The notes: generated from the sequence alone by a model not told the origin. A stretch of DNA of 64,000 nt from Daphnia carinata (GCF_022539665.2 NC_081340.1:6819357-6883356), one strand, 5' to 3'; positions 1 through 12,015 are shown, counted from the stretch's first letter. Program-made: numbers and translations.

Positions 1-2085
1 GGGTGCCAATTCTACCCTACCGCCTGACGGCCCTCTCCAGCTGCAAACGCTCACTGAACATAAAGGTACTGCCTGTAGAGGCTGAATAACAAGAGGACAA
101 CAAAATCGAATTACGGCACTGAAAGTTGAGTCCATTCCACTTGATGGATTTTAGCTCCATTTTTGTTTGATGTGCACGAATTTGTTTCAGTGCCAAAAGG
201 CGTGTACGTATTCGAAAGAACGTTATGGTACTGTCAGTGACGGTGAAGATCCGGCATTAGTTAAGGATATTTGACGTTTCACAGCTCTGACGTTTGTGCC
301 GGGCAAGTTTGTAAATGGAAGGAGAACTTTTGGGCTGCAGGGTGGACTTAGACATTGCCCGATCTGGGGATACTAATTGACAACTTAGCAACGTCATGGG
401 AAGGAAGAGCGTACTTTATGCTATTGGGAAGTTAGGCTGTCCGCCTCGTAGCATCGGTCACTGGGGTGTGTTGTGTCATTTGATTACGTTTCACTTAAAG
501 CAAGTTTTTTTTTTTTTTTTTTTTTTTTCAAAAGTGATTTATGACGCATGTATTCACTCGCGGTCAAAACGGATGAGAGCTTTTGAATCACTGTGTATTT
601 TATTTATTCGGATGCAGATGGTGGGAAAACGTGGCAGAATCAAGAACGTCTACCAGCTTGCAGTTTACGGACCCTCCTGTCCCATTATCTCGACATCACA
701 ACACCGACGTCACAGACCCTCTTGGCTCTACTGGCCGCTCACGCCTCCGCCGAGGAAGACAAGCGACGCCTCCAGCTTCTTGCAACAGTAAATAGATTGC
801 ATTTTTATTTACGTACGGGGAAAAAAAAAAAGCCCCCTTAATTTCGTCTTAATTTTGTTTTCTTCCACTCAGGATGCTCGAGAATATGAAGATTGGAAAC
901 ACTGGGGCTTTCCTCATTTACTGGAAACTTTGTTAGAGTTCCCATCGGTTGCCATCGACGCGGCCCTACTTGTATCCCAACTTCCACTGCTCCAGCCCAG
1001 ATTCTACAGCATCTCCTCTTCGCCGCTGATCGATCCTAACCAAATCGATATTACTGCAGCCGTCATCGCCTTCAAAACGCAAGGTATTTTTGATTATGAG
1101 ATTTCGTTTCAATAAGCGCTAGATCACCAATCTAAAGTATCATTTCGATGTGGCCAAAAGGTGGAAAAGGTCCCATACATTACGGCGTCTGCTCCAACTA
1201 CTTAGCTCACCTAAAGAGCGGCGATAAAATTCAATGCTTCTTTCGCAGGTACTTTCATTTCGTTTTAAAAATCTAATCAATTTTTATCTCCGAAAAAAAT
1301 ACAAATTTTTATTGTTTGTATTCATTAGCGCGCCCAATTTTCACTTACCCACCGAAATCGAGAGACCTGTTGTCATGGTGGGTCCTGGAACTGGGGTGGC
1401 ACCGTTCCGTGGCTTTTGGCAACATAAGCAAGCGCTTCAATTAAGTCAGTTCTCCGAATACCCCTCGTCTTATTACATCATAATGTTTATATATACATAT
1501 AACTGTAGAAGGAAAAGAAATGGGTCCCATGCTACTCTTTACCGGCTATCGCTCACCCGATTGCGACCTGTTCGTCGAAGAGAAGTCATCTATGGTAGCC
1601 ACGGGCATCTTAGACTATGCCTTCTTGGCTCTCTCCCGTCATCCGGCCGTCCCCAAGGTATCCAGTTACATTGACCCCCTTCGACCTAAAATTATAATCA
1701 ATTTTCTTATTTCGTTGATTAGGCTTACGTACAAGACAAGCTGCTGGAAGCCGCTCCGCTAGTATATCGAATGCTGACGCAGCAAAAAGGGCATTTTTAC
1801 GTGTGTGGCGACTGCGCCATGGCTGAGGATGTGGCCAACACCTTGCGCTTGGTGTTTCAAAAAGCCGGTGGATTGGATGCCGAAGAATCGGATGATTTCC
1901 TCATGACCCTTCGAGTATGACGTCTTTCTTTTATTAATGTGCAGCAAGGGAGAGAGAACGACTAAGGTAACGTCAAATTTATTGCTTTTTTATACTGGCA
2001 GAACGAGAGGCGCTATCAGGAGGATATTTTCGGCATCACTTATCGTGCGCCGGAAACGGTCATTGCCAATCGGAGGCAGCAATGA
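1..2085 (+). CDS. Nos: Nitric oxide synthase, C-terminal reductase part (5' end outside window)
   Basis: Eight exons join in frame: <1-65, 618-787, 873-1083, 1161-1248, 1329-1444, 1509-1657, 1723-1914 and 2002-2085 (TGA). The product is the FAD/NADPH half of the NOS flavoprotein reductase, which passes electrons from NADPH through FAD and FMN to the haem oxygenase domain that makes nitric oxide from arginine. Visible motifs are RFYSISSSP (FAD), [26 protein letters not shown] (NADPH pyrophosphate), [12 protein letters not shown], and [13 protein letters not shown] near the C-terminus. The last motif is typical of NOS rather than of P450 reductase or methionine synthase reductase. All junction phases match and no exon has a stop, so this end looks intact. 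The protein ends only 12 residues after that motif, so the regulatory tail is short. The oxygenase and FMN domains lie upstream of the window. Confidence 0.93.
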
Positions 2086-2574
2086 ATGATCGCTGACCGC
2101 AGATCACAAGCCAAAAACAAAAACTTTCAACCTTTTTCAGTGTCTTTTTTCATTTAAGTATCAGCAGTTAACACCTGCATTCCAGTTTTTCTCTTTTTGG
2201 CGGACATTTATTTCATTCTATTCAAATTTCTTTCGGAATTGTTGATCTCTCTTTTCGAGATTTATGCACTTAGGAAAGCTTTTTACCTTTCGACAGCAAT
2301 CTCAATGTTTATTCGACATTTATCTCTCTCTTATCCGTTTGTAATATTCGGTGCTGACTGTTTCTTTCCAATTATGAACGGGGTACACAACGGAATATTT
2401 TGAGTTTCTATTTCGAACAATAACGTCGCTACATCATTTGTTAGGAAATCAAACATTTAATAATTTAATGTTATTAGGTAACTTCGTTTGATTCGGTTAC
2501 GTCCTAGATCTTAATTAGCTTGTGGTTTCCAAGTTCTTCAAATAAACTCTGTGATTGCGTTTGGCTTGTTGATC
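2086..2574. other. Intergenic gap between NOS and the first LPMO gene
   Basis: This stretch holds the NOS 3' untranslated region, then AT-rich sequence shared with the 3' side of the minus-strand LPMO gene. The two genes are convergent. I see no further coding or RNA gene. Confidence 0.6.
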
Positions 2575-2757
2575 TTATGCATCGCTGCATACGCACAAAT
2601 CTGGCGAACACATGCGGCCGGGACAGTTCTGCTTGCACCATCCCGCCATCCCCGGTATCATTTGTCGATCCGGAGCAGCGACGTAATTGGTGCACGGGAT
2701 ACCGGTGGTTAGTGGGAGAGGCTGGACTGTGGTAGCAACCGGAACCCTTTTGAAGTT

Positions 2758-2796
<39 letters not shown>

Positions 2797-4206
2797 TTTA
2801 ATTTCGTTTTTGCGCCATCGTTTTCCGCAAATTAATTTTTCTATTTAAATTTTTTATAGATTTCTTACGAAGATACCGAAGTAAGAAAAGGATTCAACTC
2901 ACGTTCCAGCGGGAAGAATTGCAACGTCCGCACAGGCACGGAAGGTCTCCTGAGGTCCGCATCCGAGTCCTTGTGTTCCATTAGAGCAATCTCCCCAACG
3001 ATTACCAGTCACGTAAGTCCACTATAAATTCAGAAACTATTTGTGATTTTGAGGTATTGCCGACATGGAGCCGGATGGATTTGTAAATGTACTTGTATAA
3101 TGCATTGGCTGCACGTAACGTCGGGTGGTAGCATCAATCGAGTGGAGAATACTCCGTAAGGAATAGGGTCGACGAATGTCTTTCTGCTTACGGTGCCATC
3201 GTTATGGATAAAAGATAGTGGGAACCTGGATCGAAGATCGTAATTAAGATTCGTTTTAGAATTTGCCAGCTGCAGATAATGATATCCTACCTGTCGAAAC
3301 ACTCTTGCGGGGGGTCTTTGAGGACGTTGTTATTCGGACAGAGTTTGAACGTGTAGTAACCCTTGTGTTTAGCAGTAATCTCGATTTTGACTGGGATCGT
3401 TTGTCCCTGCACGTAATGGCGAACAATGGTTCCAGTGGCAAAAAGGCCACCTGGAGCTTCGTGGGGTTTTACTCGTTCATCGTATGGATCTCCGCAAATG
3501 CCACACTTGCCTTTGTTGACAAACCATTGTCTCTAAAGGGTTAATTCGTTTAGTTTTTTGCCTGGAGGATTAAATGGTTTAACATGGTAGGAATCTAATA
3601 TGTAGAAGTAAAGGAATTTAATTTCTATAGGACCTAGCACTAACGTTTCTAAAGGATGGTACACTGAGTGCCTGATGATCCCGTATGTATTACGTTAAAA
3701 ACAAGTTTTAATGATAATGAAATTTTTTTTTCTACTTTTAGTTTCGGGCTATCGGTTACATTTCAAAGGTATAAGAAACAGGCAATCTAGATTTTCCAGA
3801 GGCTTGGGCAGGAAATTCTATAGCTACTTACTTCAAATCCGCCACAGAATCCCTCCATGTCCTAATGGAAAAGGTACACATGAGTAATTTTTTTAAAGGA
3901 ATGAGGTGTATTCTTATGTTTATTAATTTTTATTTTTTTTTATGTTTTCTTTCTTTATTCAACTAGGCAATACTCACATTGTAGTCGGGTGGAGTCGGAA
4001 AGTTTTCGCGCCATGCGCTAGAACGTGACGGTGGATCGCGTAGCCGGCCATGTCCGTCCGCTAGACCTACCTTTTCGCCGCGGTACATTTGTAATTTTAG
4101 CTTACTTTGTTTTTTTTTACTAAATAACATTTAATCCTTAGTTACAGACCATAGCGATCAGGACCGCCAGGAGTAGATTCGCAGCAGTTCGTTCCATTTC
4201 ATTCAT
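2575..4206 (-). CDS. AA15 lytic polysaccharide monooxygenase, copy A (short linker)
   Basis: Seven exons: 4150-4206, 3978-4070, 3832-3861, 3291-3532, 3093-3225, 2903-3021 and 2575-2746; 281 aa. LPMOs are copper enzymes that oxidatively cleave crystalline polysaccharides, usually chitin for arthropod AA15. A signal peptide (MNEMERTAANLLLAVLIAM...) precedes the mature N-terminal histidine in ADG-HGRLRDPPSRSSAWR. The second copper-ligand histidine is in ITAKHKGYYTFKLCP. Family cysteine motifs follow: GFCGG, GKCGICGDPYDE, TCSQC and LGCGPQETFRACADV. After a linker of about 18 residues comes a Cys-rich tail, C-TNYVAAPDR...GMAGWCKQNC...CVC. Two in-frame start codons exist (4206 and 4197), and both give a signal peptide. 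Same exon plan as the copies at 5.5-7.1 and 8.1-9.8 kb. Enzyme class is well supported; the substrate is inferred. Confidence 0.92.
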
Positions 4207-4292
4207 CTCGATTGTCGTAAACAATTTCGTTTCGATCAAGTCAAGTCGACAGCGCTACAAGAATGAACTATCCTCTTGCATCAGAGACAAAC

Positions 4293-4300
4293 ATTTTATA
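4293..4300 (-). promoter_or_regulatory. TATA box of LPMO copy A
   Basis: On the minus strand TATAAAAT lies 87 bp before the upstream start codon. Its position matches the TATA boxes of the other two LPMO genes. Confidence 0.65.
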
Positions 4301-5529
4301 CAGGAATGACAGGTAATTATTGCGAAAACGTTTGCTAAAAATCAGTAGAGCAAAGAGGTGGAAGAGGCTCATAGAAAGCTTAGGCTTAATAATTACGAAA
4401 TTGCGTGAAAAGAATAACATGTATGGGGGAAATCATTCAGTGTCTCCGAGAAGGGATAACGATTGAAATTTCCCCGAACTCTGATTGGATCTCTTCTCCT
4501 GTGTGACATCGAAGTAGCCCCTGATTAACAGCTTAGGATTATGGTCAAGAAAGATAGTTCGTAGTAAAGATCTCTTCCGGAATGGCTGGTAACATCGTCT
4601 ATCGTATTCCTCTATCCTAGCGGAGCTTTAGATATGAATTGAAAATGCATTCTTCGACGACAATGTTAGTATTTCGAACACACACAAAAAAATCCTAGAG
4701 AAAAGTGCTATCAATGAATTCGAACATCTTTATTTATTTTCCCCGTTGGGTAGTCAACTCGGCTATTGGCAAAGCTTTTGTTTATGATTTCAAACTCGAA
4801 AAGCGTATTTTCAAACAGACAAATGTCTTCTTTCTTTCTTATTACCATTGCTTGAAGCAAAATTATTCGACAACGTAGCTGTCTTGTTTGCCAGCAGTAG
4901 AGCTCTTCTAATTTGACATATTGATATATTCATGTAGATTTGCGCTGTTTGGTTGTTGTCCTAGGTCTTTGATCGTAGCGAAATGAAATACCCGTGCGCT
5001 TGTAAGCTACCGCAGGTCAAAATCTTCAAGCTCTTTGATCGATCGATGAGCACAGTTCCTTTTTTTGTTTACTTTTCTTTATTTCATATTTTTTTTTTAT
5101 TGTTATTATTATTATTATTTATTTCTTTTTTGAGGGGGTTAGGGGGTTCAATAGTCAATATCAATAACTTTGCGGTTTAATTTAAACAATATTGTAGCTC
5201 GCATGAGTGCACTTTCGTGCCTGGTTTCTTGTTTTGAGAACCAAACATGTTTAATAATCCACGTCTGTTTCATTAGAAGTTTGTGTATTCCTTTTTTATT
5301 ATTATTATTATTATTGAAAAGAAAACTTTTCTGCTGCGAAAAAAAGAGCAGTTCACTTTGAGGGACGTTGAGAATCATCCGAGCAGAAAACAAGTAAGTT
5401 TTCCAATAAAATTGCTGTTTATTCGAACTCTAAATTTTTTTCCCCATCCCCACAGGTATTATCCTACGGTATTTAAAAACTTCCTACAAGTTTCAAAATA
5501 ACATGTTCCATAATAGTGAAACCAACTAA
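4301..5529. other. Intergenic region between LPMO copies A and B
   Basis: AT-rich. It has two (TTA)n/(ATT)n simple repeats near 5100-5125 and 5300-5320. No gene or RNA could be supported. Confidence 0.6.
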
Positions 5530-7141
5530 CTATCGGACGCAAATGCAGTAGCTCGGGGGACAGTAGCCAAGCCGACAATTGGTATTGCACCAATCTACCA
5601 TGCCTGCCAAAGCTCGTTGGCTAGGTACAGGCACGTAACTGGTACATATGACGCTTCCAATTGTTGGACCCGACGTGGGAGATAATGTCATCGTGGGAGG
5701 CTGCAACGCTGGCAAAGGCAACGCGGTAGTGGGGGGCAGTACCGTTGGGGTAGGCAATGTCGTTGTGGGAGGTTCATCAAACGGGAAAGGTAAGCGGGTC
5801 ATGGGAGGTCGCGTCATCGTAATGGGAACCCGAGTTCCAGGCACAGTTGTTCGTGGGGTCGTGGGGGGTAATGGAGTCACGGGTATCATCGTTGTCGTAG
5901 TTGGTTGCGGAGTAATTGGAGTCAGTACTGTGGTAGTTGCGGCGACGCCTGCACTGGGTGAACGAAGTGGTTCCCTAAGATGTTTAGATACCCAGGTAAA
6001 CACAATGTATATTGATTGATGATAGGAAACATTTTAATTTACCCTCCTCTAGGCAAAATGCTAATGTCGGCGCAGGCTCGGAACATTTCCTGCGGCCCAC
6101 AACCTAAGGCTCCGGTGCCATTAGCGCAAGTTCCCCATCGGTTGCCTGTCGTGTAAGTCCACTACAATTTTCAATGATATCCCAATCAGTTAACTTATTC
6201 TACTTTGATCAAGTTGGAAAACTGCACCTGAAGTATACACTGGGTGCACGTGATTCCTGGTGGAAGTTGCAAACGAGCGTTGAAATCGATCCCTGATTTC
6301 AATCCCGACACATCGAACTTCGTGAAAGGAGGACCATTGACGAAAGACAACACATTCCTAGCCCGCCAAAAAATCGTACGGTAACTATTTTATTCATTTT
6401 TCTTAGAAATATGGTTCGAACCTATTGAAGCACTCTTGAGAAGGATCCTGCCTCACGTTATTATTGGGGCAAAGTCTGAACTCGTAGAACCCTTGATGCC
6501 AAAAAGAAACTTGGTTTAGACGAAACGAAATTCATGGAAACGTATCGCATAACTTACCCTTGTGCAAAGCTGTAATGTCAATTTTAACGGGTATAACCTG
6601 TCCTTCGGTGTAGGTGCGGGTTATCGTACCGGTGGCGAAAACTCCACCCGGGGCTTCGTGTGGTTTTATTATTTCGTCGAACGGGTCTCCGCAAATTCCG
6701 CATCTCCCTTTGTTAACCAACCATTGTCTCTATTAGCAGTTTAAAAAAATCAGAATGGGGGGGATTATTAGAAGGAACGCGAACAATAGTTAAAGGATTG
6801 TAATCGAATGGCTTACTTCATAACCACCGCAGAATCCTTCCGTGTCCTAGCAAAATTGTTCAAAACAGAGTTTTAAGACGTATATTCAAATAAAGACAGT
6901 TTTTTATTTGATCTTTACTCACGTTGTAGTCGGGTGGCACTTTAAAACCATCTCGCCACGCACTGGAACGTGAAGGAGGATCTCGTAACCGACCATGTCC
7001 ATTCGCTACACTAACCTTTAAACGTTTTTATCAAATTAAATTTTGCTTTGGCACAAGTAGAAATAGTCGAATGAAGCAAACCATAGCGGTTAGGACGGTT
7101 AACATCTTGATGAGCGAATGAGATCGTATTTGATGCTTCAT
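5530..7141 (-). CDS. AA15 lytic polysaccharide monooxygenase, copy B (Pro/Thr linker, extra intron)
   Basis: Eight exons: 7082-7141, 6923-7015, 6817-6846, 6558-6729, 6422-6491, 6228-6357, 6043-6161 and 5530-5974; 372 aa. It is a secreted copper LPMO like its neighbours. The mature N-terminal His is in ANG-HGRLRDPPSRSSAWR and the second His in ITALHKGFYEFRLCP; GRCGICGDPFDE, TCTQC and LGCGPQEMFRACADI are all present. A Pro/Thr-rich linker of about 100 residues (repeats such as PTTTLPTPTVLPPTT) leads to the Cys-rich tail CTSYVPVPSQ...GMVDWCNTNCRLGYCP...CIC. The 242-nt exon of copies A and C is split here into 172 and 70 nt by an extra intron just after HK. A second in-frame Met at 7105 would shorten the signal peptide to about 14 residues, so the upstream Met is preferred. 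Confidence 0.91.
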
Positions 7142-7217
7142 GACGACTAGTCTGATCACTCTGTAGAAGTTACGTCAATCGTAGTGGACTGATGTTGTTT
7201 GGCAAAGCGATGACATC

Positions 7218-7225
7218 GTTTTATA
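7218..7225 (-). promoter_or_regulatory. TATA box of LPMO copy B
   Basis: Minus-strand CTATAAAA lies about 80 bp before the start codon, the same layout as copies A and C. Confidence 0.65.
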
Positions 7226-8064
7226 GCCATTCTGATCGGGCTAATTGCAGGTGTTTACAGACCAAACGATCAACAGGAAGAACGTTCTTGAAAGTCCACT
7301 AAGATTTTCGCCGGAAATAGGTTATTGTATAATAATCCCGCTAGTAAGGAAATCGATATTCTGGAAACTTTGCTTTCTTCCTGCATTTCCTTTAGGTTAT
7401 ATCCCAAAAGATCGGCTACGATCTCAGTAAACAAGTCCAGCATCTTCACAATAGGTTCAAATTAGGAACCAGCTATTTATAACGTAATGTACGTCTTTAG
7501 CTTTGCCGTTCATTGAATTAAGTTATTCTACGTAAAAACGTATTCAAAATTGCTTTGCCAAAACTAGTTCTTCAAACAGACTTTTAATATAATGAATCAA
7601 AGGCAAAAATGCGATTAAATAGCGTTTTGGATTTCTATTTATTTGGTTGATTTGCTTAAGACTTCCGTTGAGCAGAAATGCCGGGCCCATTACTGACCTG
7701 CCTCAATAACAACAAGTAGAACGTTGATTCCCTCGAGAGTGTATGCATTCCTTTATATTTATGTATTGTCTTAACAACCTGATGGTATTTTTTTTTAAGC
7801 TTTTCCTATTGTATGGAACAGCGCTAAGTTACGGTCTTTTGTTGCGTAAGAAGTCTACGTATTTAAACTGTTTCTTGCGGATTTCTTCCTCTCAAAATTG
7901 TATATCAGTTAGTTTAATTTTCAAATATCGAAACGGGCGAATGGAGAAAAAGAGATCGATTTTGTAATGCTCAATAATTAACATCCTTAATAACTTACAG
8001 CACTTAACATTTTGTTTACATTTTTAATTCCCGGCGATTCGTAAAAGAGAACTTGGTGCGTGAA
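7226..8064. other. Intergenic region between LPMO copies B and C
   Basis: AT-rich sequence without recognisable coding exons. It holds the upstream region of copy B and the 3' flank of copy C. Confidence 0.55.
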
Positions 8065-9792
8065 TTATTGAGCACACTTGCAGAAATCTTTAGGGCAATA
8101 ACCGAGTCGGCAGTTATTGTTACACCAGACTGTCATGCCGGACATGCTGTTTTGTGAAGCGACAGGAACATAGTACGCACATTGTCCGCTGTCAACCGAT
8201 GGGACCGGAACGGGTCGAATAGTAGTGGTTGGGGTTGGAGAAGGAGGCAGCACCGTAGGACGTAGGATCGCTTGAATTGGGGGCCGTGTTAAAAGACCAA
8301 AAATCGGCGATATAGTGAAAATCGAAGCCGTTCCAGGTCTTCGGGTAGTTGACCAGATAGTAGGAGATGTAGGTCGGGTGGGACGGATTGGCCGGACAGG
8401 CCTCAACGGCCTTGTTGGACGAACCGGTCGCCTTGTAGTAGTCATAAAAAATGGTGGGACAGGTGGCGACGTAAGCGCAGTTGCTGTTGCCAATGGTCTA
8501 GCGGTGGTAACTGTAGTGGCCTGGGTCGTTGTTGGACGGCTTGTGGTGGTCGGGTTTGATATTGAAGATGTAGTTAGAAGAACTGTTGCAACCGGAAGGG
8601 GAACTACCGTCGTTGTTTGAGGTGAGATACTAAAAAATATTGTTTTATTTTTGTTAAATTTTTCATTAAGAATTCAATATAATAGTTAAATTGTTTATTT
8701 ACTCTCCGAAAGGTGCAATGGCTACGTCGGAGCAGGCACGAAATGACTCCTGTGGTCCACAACCTAATCGGCTCGATCCGTCTGGACAAACTCCCCATCG
8801 ATTACCCGTCACATATGTCCACTGTAGGACATGAGGCACGTAACTTAACGGACATTTTAGTCATTAAATTCTACAACTTTACCTGGATTATACATTGACT
8901 ACAGGTGACTTCAGGAGGTAGCTGAATTTGGACCTGATAAGTGGCGGGTGATAGTTTCTCCAGGTTGAACGTGGTGTCAGTAGCACCCGTTTCGTCCACA
9001 AAATTCAATGGATACCTGTACATATTTAAGTAGGTGACCGAATCCCAATAGTTTTCAGCAGAATAATAAGGTATAGTGTTACAATTTAGATAAAGAAATG
9101 GAAATAACCGAACAACCTTTCGAAACAATCTTGAGCAGGATCTTTCTTTGGATTGTTATTCGGACAGAGCTTGAATTCATAGAAGCCCCTGTGCGTGGCC
9201 GTTATCTGAATCGTGACGGGTATAATTTGCCCTTGCGTGTAATTCCGCACGATGGTTCCAGTGGCAAAAAGACCACCGGGAGCCTCGTGTGGCTTAATCA
9301 TCTCGTCATAGGGATCGCCGCACACCCCACATCGACCCGAATTCACCAACCATTGCCTCTACCCCACAGAAAAGGAAAACGATCACAAGGATACCACACT
9401 GTAACTATTTTCTTAATAGTACAAATTACATCAAATCCGCCGCAAAATCCCTCCATGTCCTAGTAAAATCAGTTAAGGAATTTTTTCGTCATAGAAATCA
9501 TATCAATCGATACTTTGTGTCGTTATTAACTCACATTGTAATCTTTGGGTGTGTCAAAACCAACTCTCCAAGCAGTAGAACGTGATGGCGGATCAAATAA
9601 CCTTCCATGGCTATCGACGAAAGTCACCTTTGGTTTTATGTGAACGGAAGTTATACAGTTAAAGTTCCAAAAATTAACTTCCTAACTTGAGTATACACTC
9701 ATTACTTTTTCTCTTTAATGTTTACTTACCAATATAGACGCAAGAATAGCCAAAGCGATGGCCCTCCACTCCAGTTGAGCCAATAAATTCAT
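8065..9792 (-). CDS. AA15 lytic polysaccharide monooxygenase, copy C (long linker)
   Basis: Seven exons: 9730-9792, 9535-9627, 9430-9459, 9117-9358, 8883-9015, 8703-8821 and 8065-8629; 414 aa. It is a secreted copper monooxygenase, predicted to act on chitin. The signal peptide (MNLLAQLEWRAIALAILASIL...) ends before His in VDS-HGRLFDPPSRSTAWR. The second copper His is in ITATHRGFYEFKLCP. GRCGVCGDPYDE, TCSQC and LGCGPQESFRACSDV follow. The final exon encodes a linker of about 150 residues, first Thr-rich, then Arg/Pro-rich (TRRPVRPTRPLRPVRPIRP), then the Cys-rich tail CAYYVPVASQ...GMTVWCNNNCRLGYCP...CKC. Internal exon lengths 93, 30, 242, 133 and 119 nt are identical to copy A, which points to tandem duplication. 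Confidence 0.93.
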
Positions 9793-9890
9793 CACACTAA
9801 CTGCTGTGAGAGGGAACTGTTCAGAGTTAACTACGGTAGAGCTATGATTGGTGGCATTCAACTGTTCCATGCTTCAATGAGAGCTGGAGA

Positions 9891-9899
9891 CTTTTATAG
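9891..9899 (-). promoter_or_regulatory. TATA box of LPMO copy C
   Basis: Minus-strand CTATAAAAG lies about 100 bp before the start codon at 9792. Confidence 0.65.
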
Positions 9900-9971
9900 C
9901 CGGAGAAAAACAGAATTGCTGGCTGTGACATCCGAGGTGATCTGGAAACTGAATGACCTGAAACAGAAAAG

Positions 9972-9985
9972 GACCTGATCAGGTC
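9972..9985. promoter_or_regulatory. 14-bp perfect palindrome, possible nuclear-receptor site
   Basis: GACCTGATCAGGTC is a perfect palindrome followed by AGG, and another TGACCT lies about 20 bp to its left. It sits about 80 bp upstream of the LPMO copy C TATA box. AGGTCA-type half sites bind nuclear receptors, ecdysone receptor among them. Function here is inferred only. Confidence 0.35.
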
Positions 9986-11460
9986 AGGCTCTAATTTACG
10001 CGGGTAGAAAATCAGGTAAACCAAATTCATTGTATACATAAAGGTCCACTACGAGTGCCCTTTTTCATTCCTTTATCTTTTTCTTCTAACCTTTTTCCCT
10101 TTTACTTTCTTTCGTTTAGCAATCAATAAAAAGGGACTGTTGTTACGTGATCATCCATCTTTACTGCGGATACAAATGAACCATGAACATAATATCGATG
10201 CAGTCGTTTTATAAAAGGTATAGTTTTTGAATTTAAAAAAAAGAACAGATCTTACGTTAACTATCGGCTTTGTTTTACAGGTCCCTTTGTTTGTTCTTTC
10301 TTTGCGAAAGTGAAGATAGTAAAAGAAGATCATCGGCAACGATATGGGTAGCCTCGTACCTAACTGGCCGAACTGTGTAGTCGACTAGACGTCTTCATGC
10401 CCCCGTAAAGAACCTTCTTTCAGATTTTTATCTCTTTAAAGAAAGTCAGATTAGGTGAATTTGGCATGGTCTGCAGCGCGGCAGGACGTCTTCTGTTTTT
10501 CGTACGCCCTAGTAGGTAGCTCGTCAGTTCCTTGTAGTAGGTAGAGTAAAAATGGCGATGGGTATGACAGCTTCAGTAGCCCTTTTCGTTTTATCACGCC
10601 CTAGCAATCAATCCTGTGTACGTGCCTAGAACGTGAGACATCATAAGCTTAGCAAATGGCGCCATTCCCTGTTGGCTTTGACAGATCTTGGATGCTTTCT
10701 GAGAAAAAAATTTGTATTTTTCAATTTATTTATTTTGAGAGACTAAGGCAGAGTATCACATGACAGCTGGCCATGTCGCCTTCGATTCTGCTTCGATAGA
10801 AACTATGACACGTTCATATTTTTAAGTAATAGGCGATTGTTTAAGTTTAGCTTCCTGATTCGAATGATTTGTTTAAGGTTCAAAGATGCAAAAATTGAAA
10901 CCTCATCTAAGAATTCACGTGAAAGGCCTAAACACTATCACGTTCATTGAAAATTAGAAATCAATGTTGATACCAAAGTATACACCTTGATGGACGTGTT
11001 CTGAATTGTACGTTTATTTTTATTATTGTGTTATACCCTTCTATCTCACCTACTGGAGATCTTCAGTTTGAGGCACGGATTAAACTTCACTTATGTTCAA
11101 TATTTATTTGTCATTTTCCATTTTCCGTGTATGTATAAATTTCTAACGGATGTTTTGCAGGCACGACACGATAACATTGTTTGGGCTATTCAGCCAAAAA
11201 GTGTTACAATCGACTTAATTCAAAGCAGGAAATCCATAGATATCAGGATAGAGCGTCTGCTTGTGACTTCGGAACTCTTGGTTTCAAGTCTCGGATCATG
11301 GACATGGCAGTAAATATATATTAAATAAAACCTTTATTAGTTTATCGAATTTATTATTGGCAGTATCAGAAGTGAGATGTTAATTCACATAGAACCATGC
11401 TACAAAATTTTCTAAGTCTTAAAGTTGGCTTAAAGCTAGAAGAAAAAATCGAATGTAATG
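9986..11460. other. Non-coding region upstream of LPMO copy C
   Basis: No ORF here resembles a known protein, and no splice-consistent exon set was found. Nothing further is claimed. Confidence 0.5.
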
Positions 11461-11471
11461 AAACGTAACTA

Positions 11472-11536
11472 ATGGCTCAATGGTTGAGCATCGGTGTGGT
11501 ACGCCGAGGGTACAGGGTTCGATACCTGTAGGAGAC
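11472..11536 (+). repeat. tRNA-like repeat, possible SINE head
   Basis: An A-box-like TGGCTCAATGGTTGAGCA and a B-box-like GGTTCGATACC are present. The D arm, the anticodon arm (TCGGT/GCCGA with a 7-base loop holding GGT) and the T arm (ACAGG/CCTGT) can pair. The flanks do not form an acceptor stem, so it is not a functional tRNA gene. A GC-richer tract to about 11920 follows and could be the body of a tRNA-derived SINE. Related copies are at 18366 (+) and 18019 (-). Confidence 0.45.
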
Positions 11537-12015
11537 AAGTGGCAATATAAGTATTACATGTTCGAAGTGTGAAATATATATTATGCTGTCAGTTGTTATA
11601 ATATTACTGTAACAAATGCCTGGCAGGCATCTAAGTGTGAACTACGTTAAAGGAGCTGAGCCTCCCTTCCACGCACAGCCGAGCCTGCATCCCCGAACAC
11701 GGGCAGTTGCGCCAGGTTCTGCAAACTACCGCGTGGCTACTCGGAATGGAATACCTGGCAGAGATTCAAGTGGTACACCGTTGAGTTCCTAGGGCAGGTG
11801 AACTGGACTCTGCAGACCACCATGTGGCCGCTGGAAAGGGGAACTTGAGCAGGGCCCTGACTGATTCACCGTCAAGTTTCCAGGCTATCGACCGTCCGTT
11901 GAGCCATGAGAGGCCTCAGGATCAACGAATCGAGACTGGAAGTATCTTCGAAGTTTTTATCATATGAGGTGGAAGTTTTATGATACCATGAAAAATCAAA
12001 GTAATATAATGTATA

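Noticed and set aside
1-2085. P450 reductase or methionine synthase reductase
   Set aside because: The C-terminal [13 protein letters not shown] and the [20 protein letters not shown] region follow the NOS pattern.
5648-6019. 123-aa Gly/Val-rich ORF opposite LPMO copy B
   Set aside because: Antisense shadow of the Pro/Thr linker exon.
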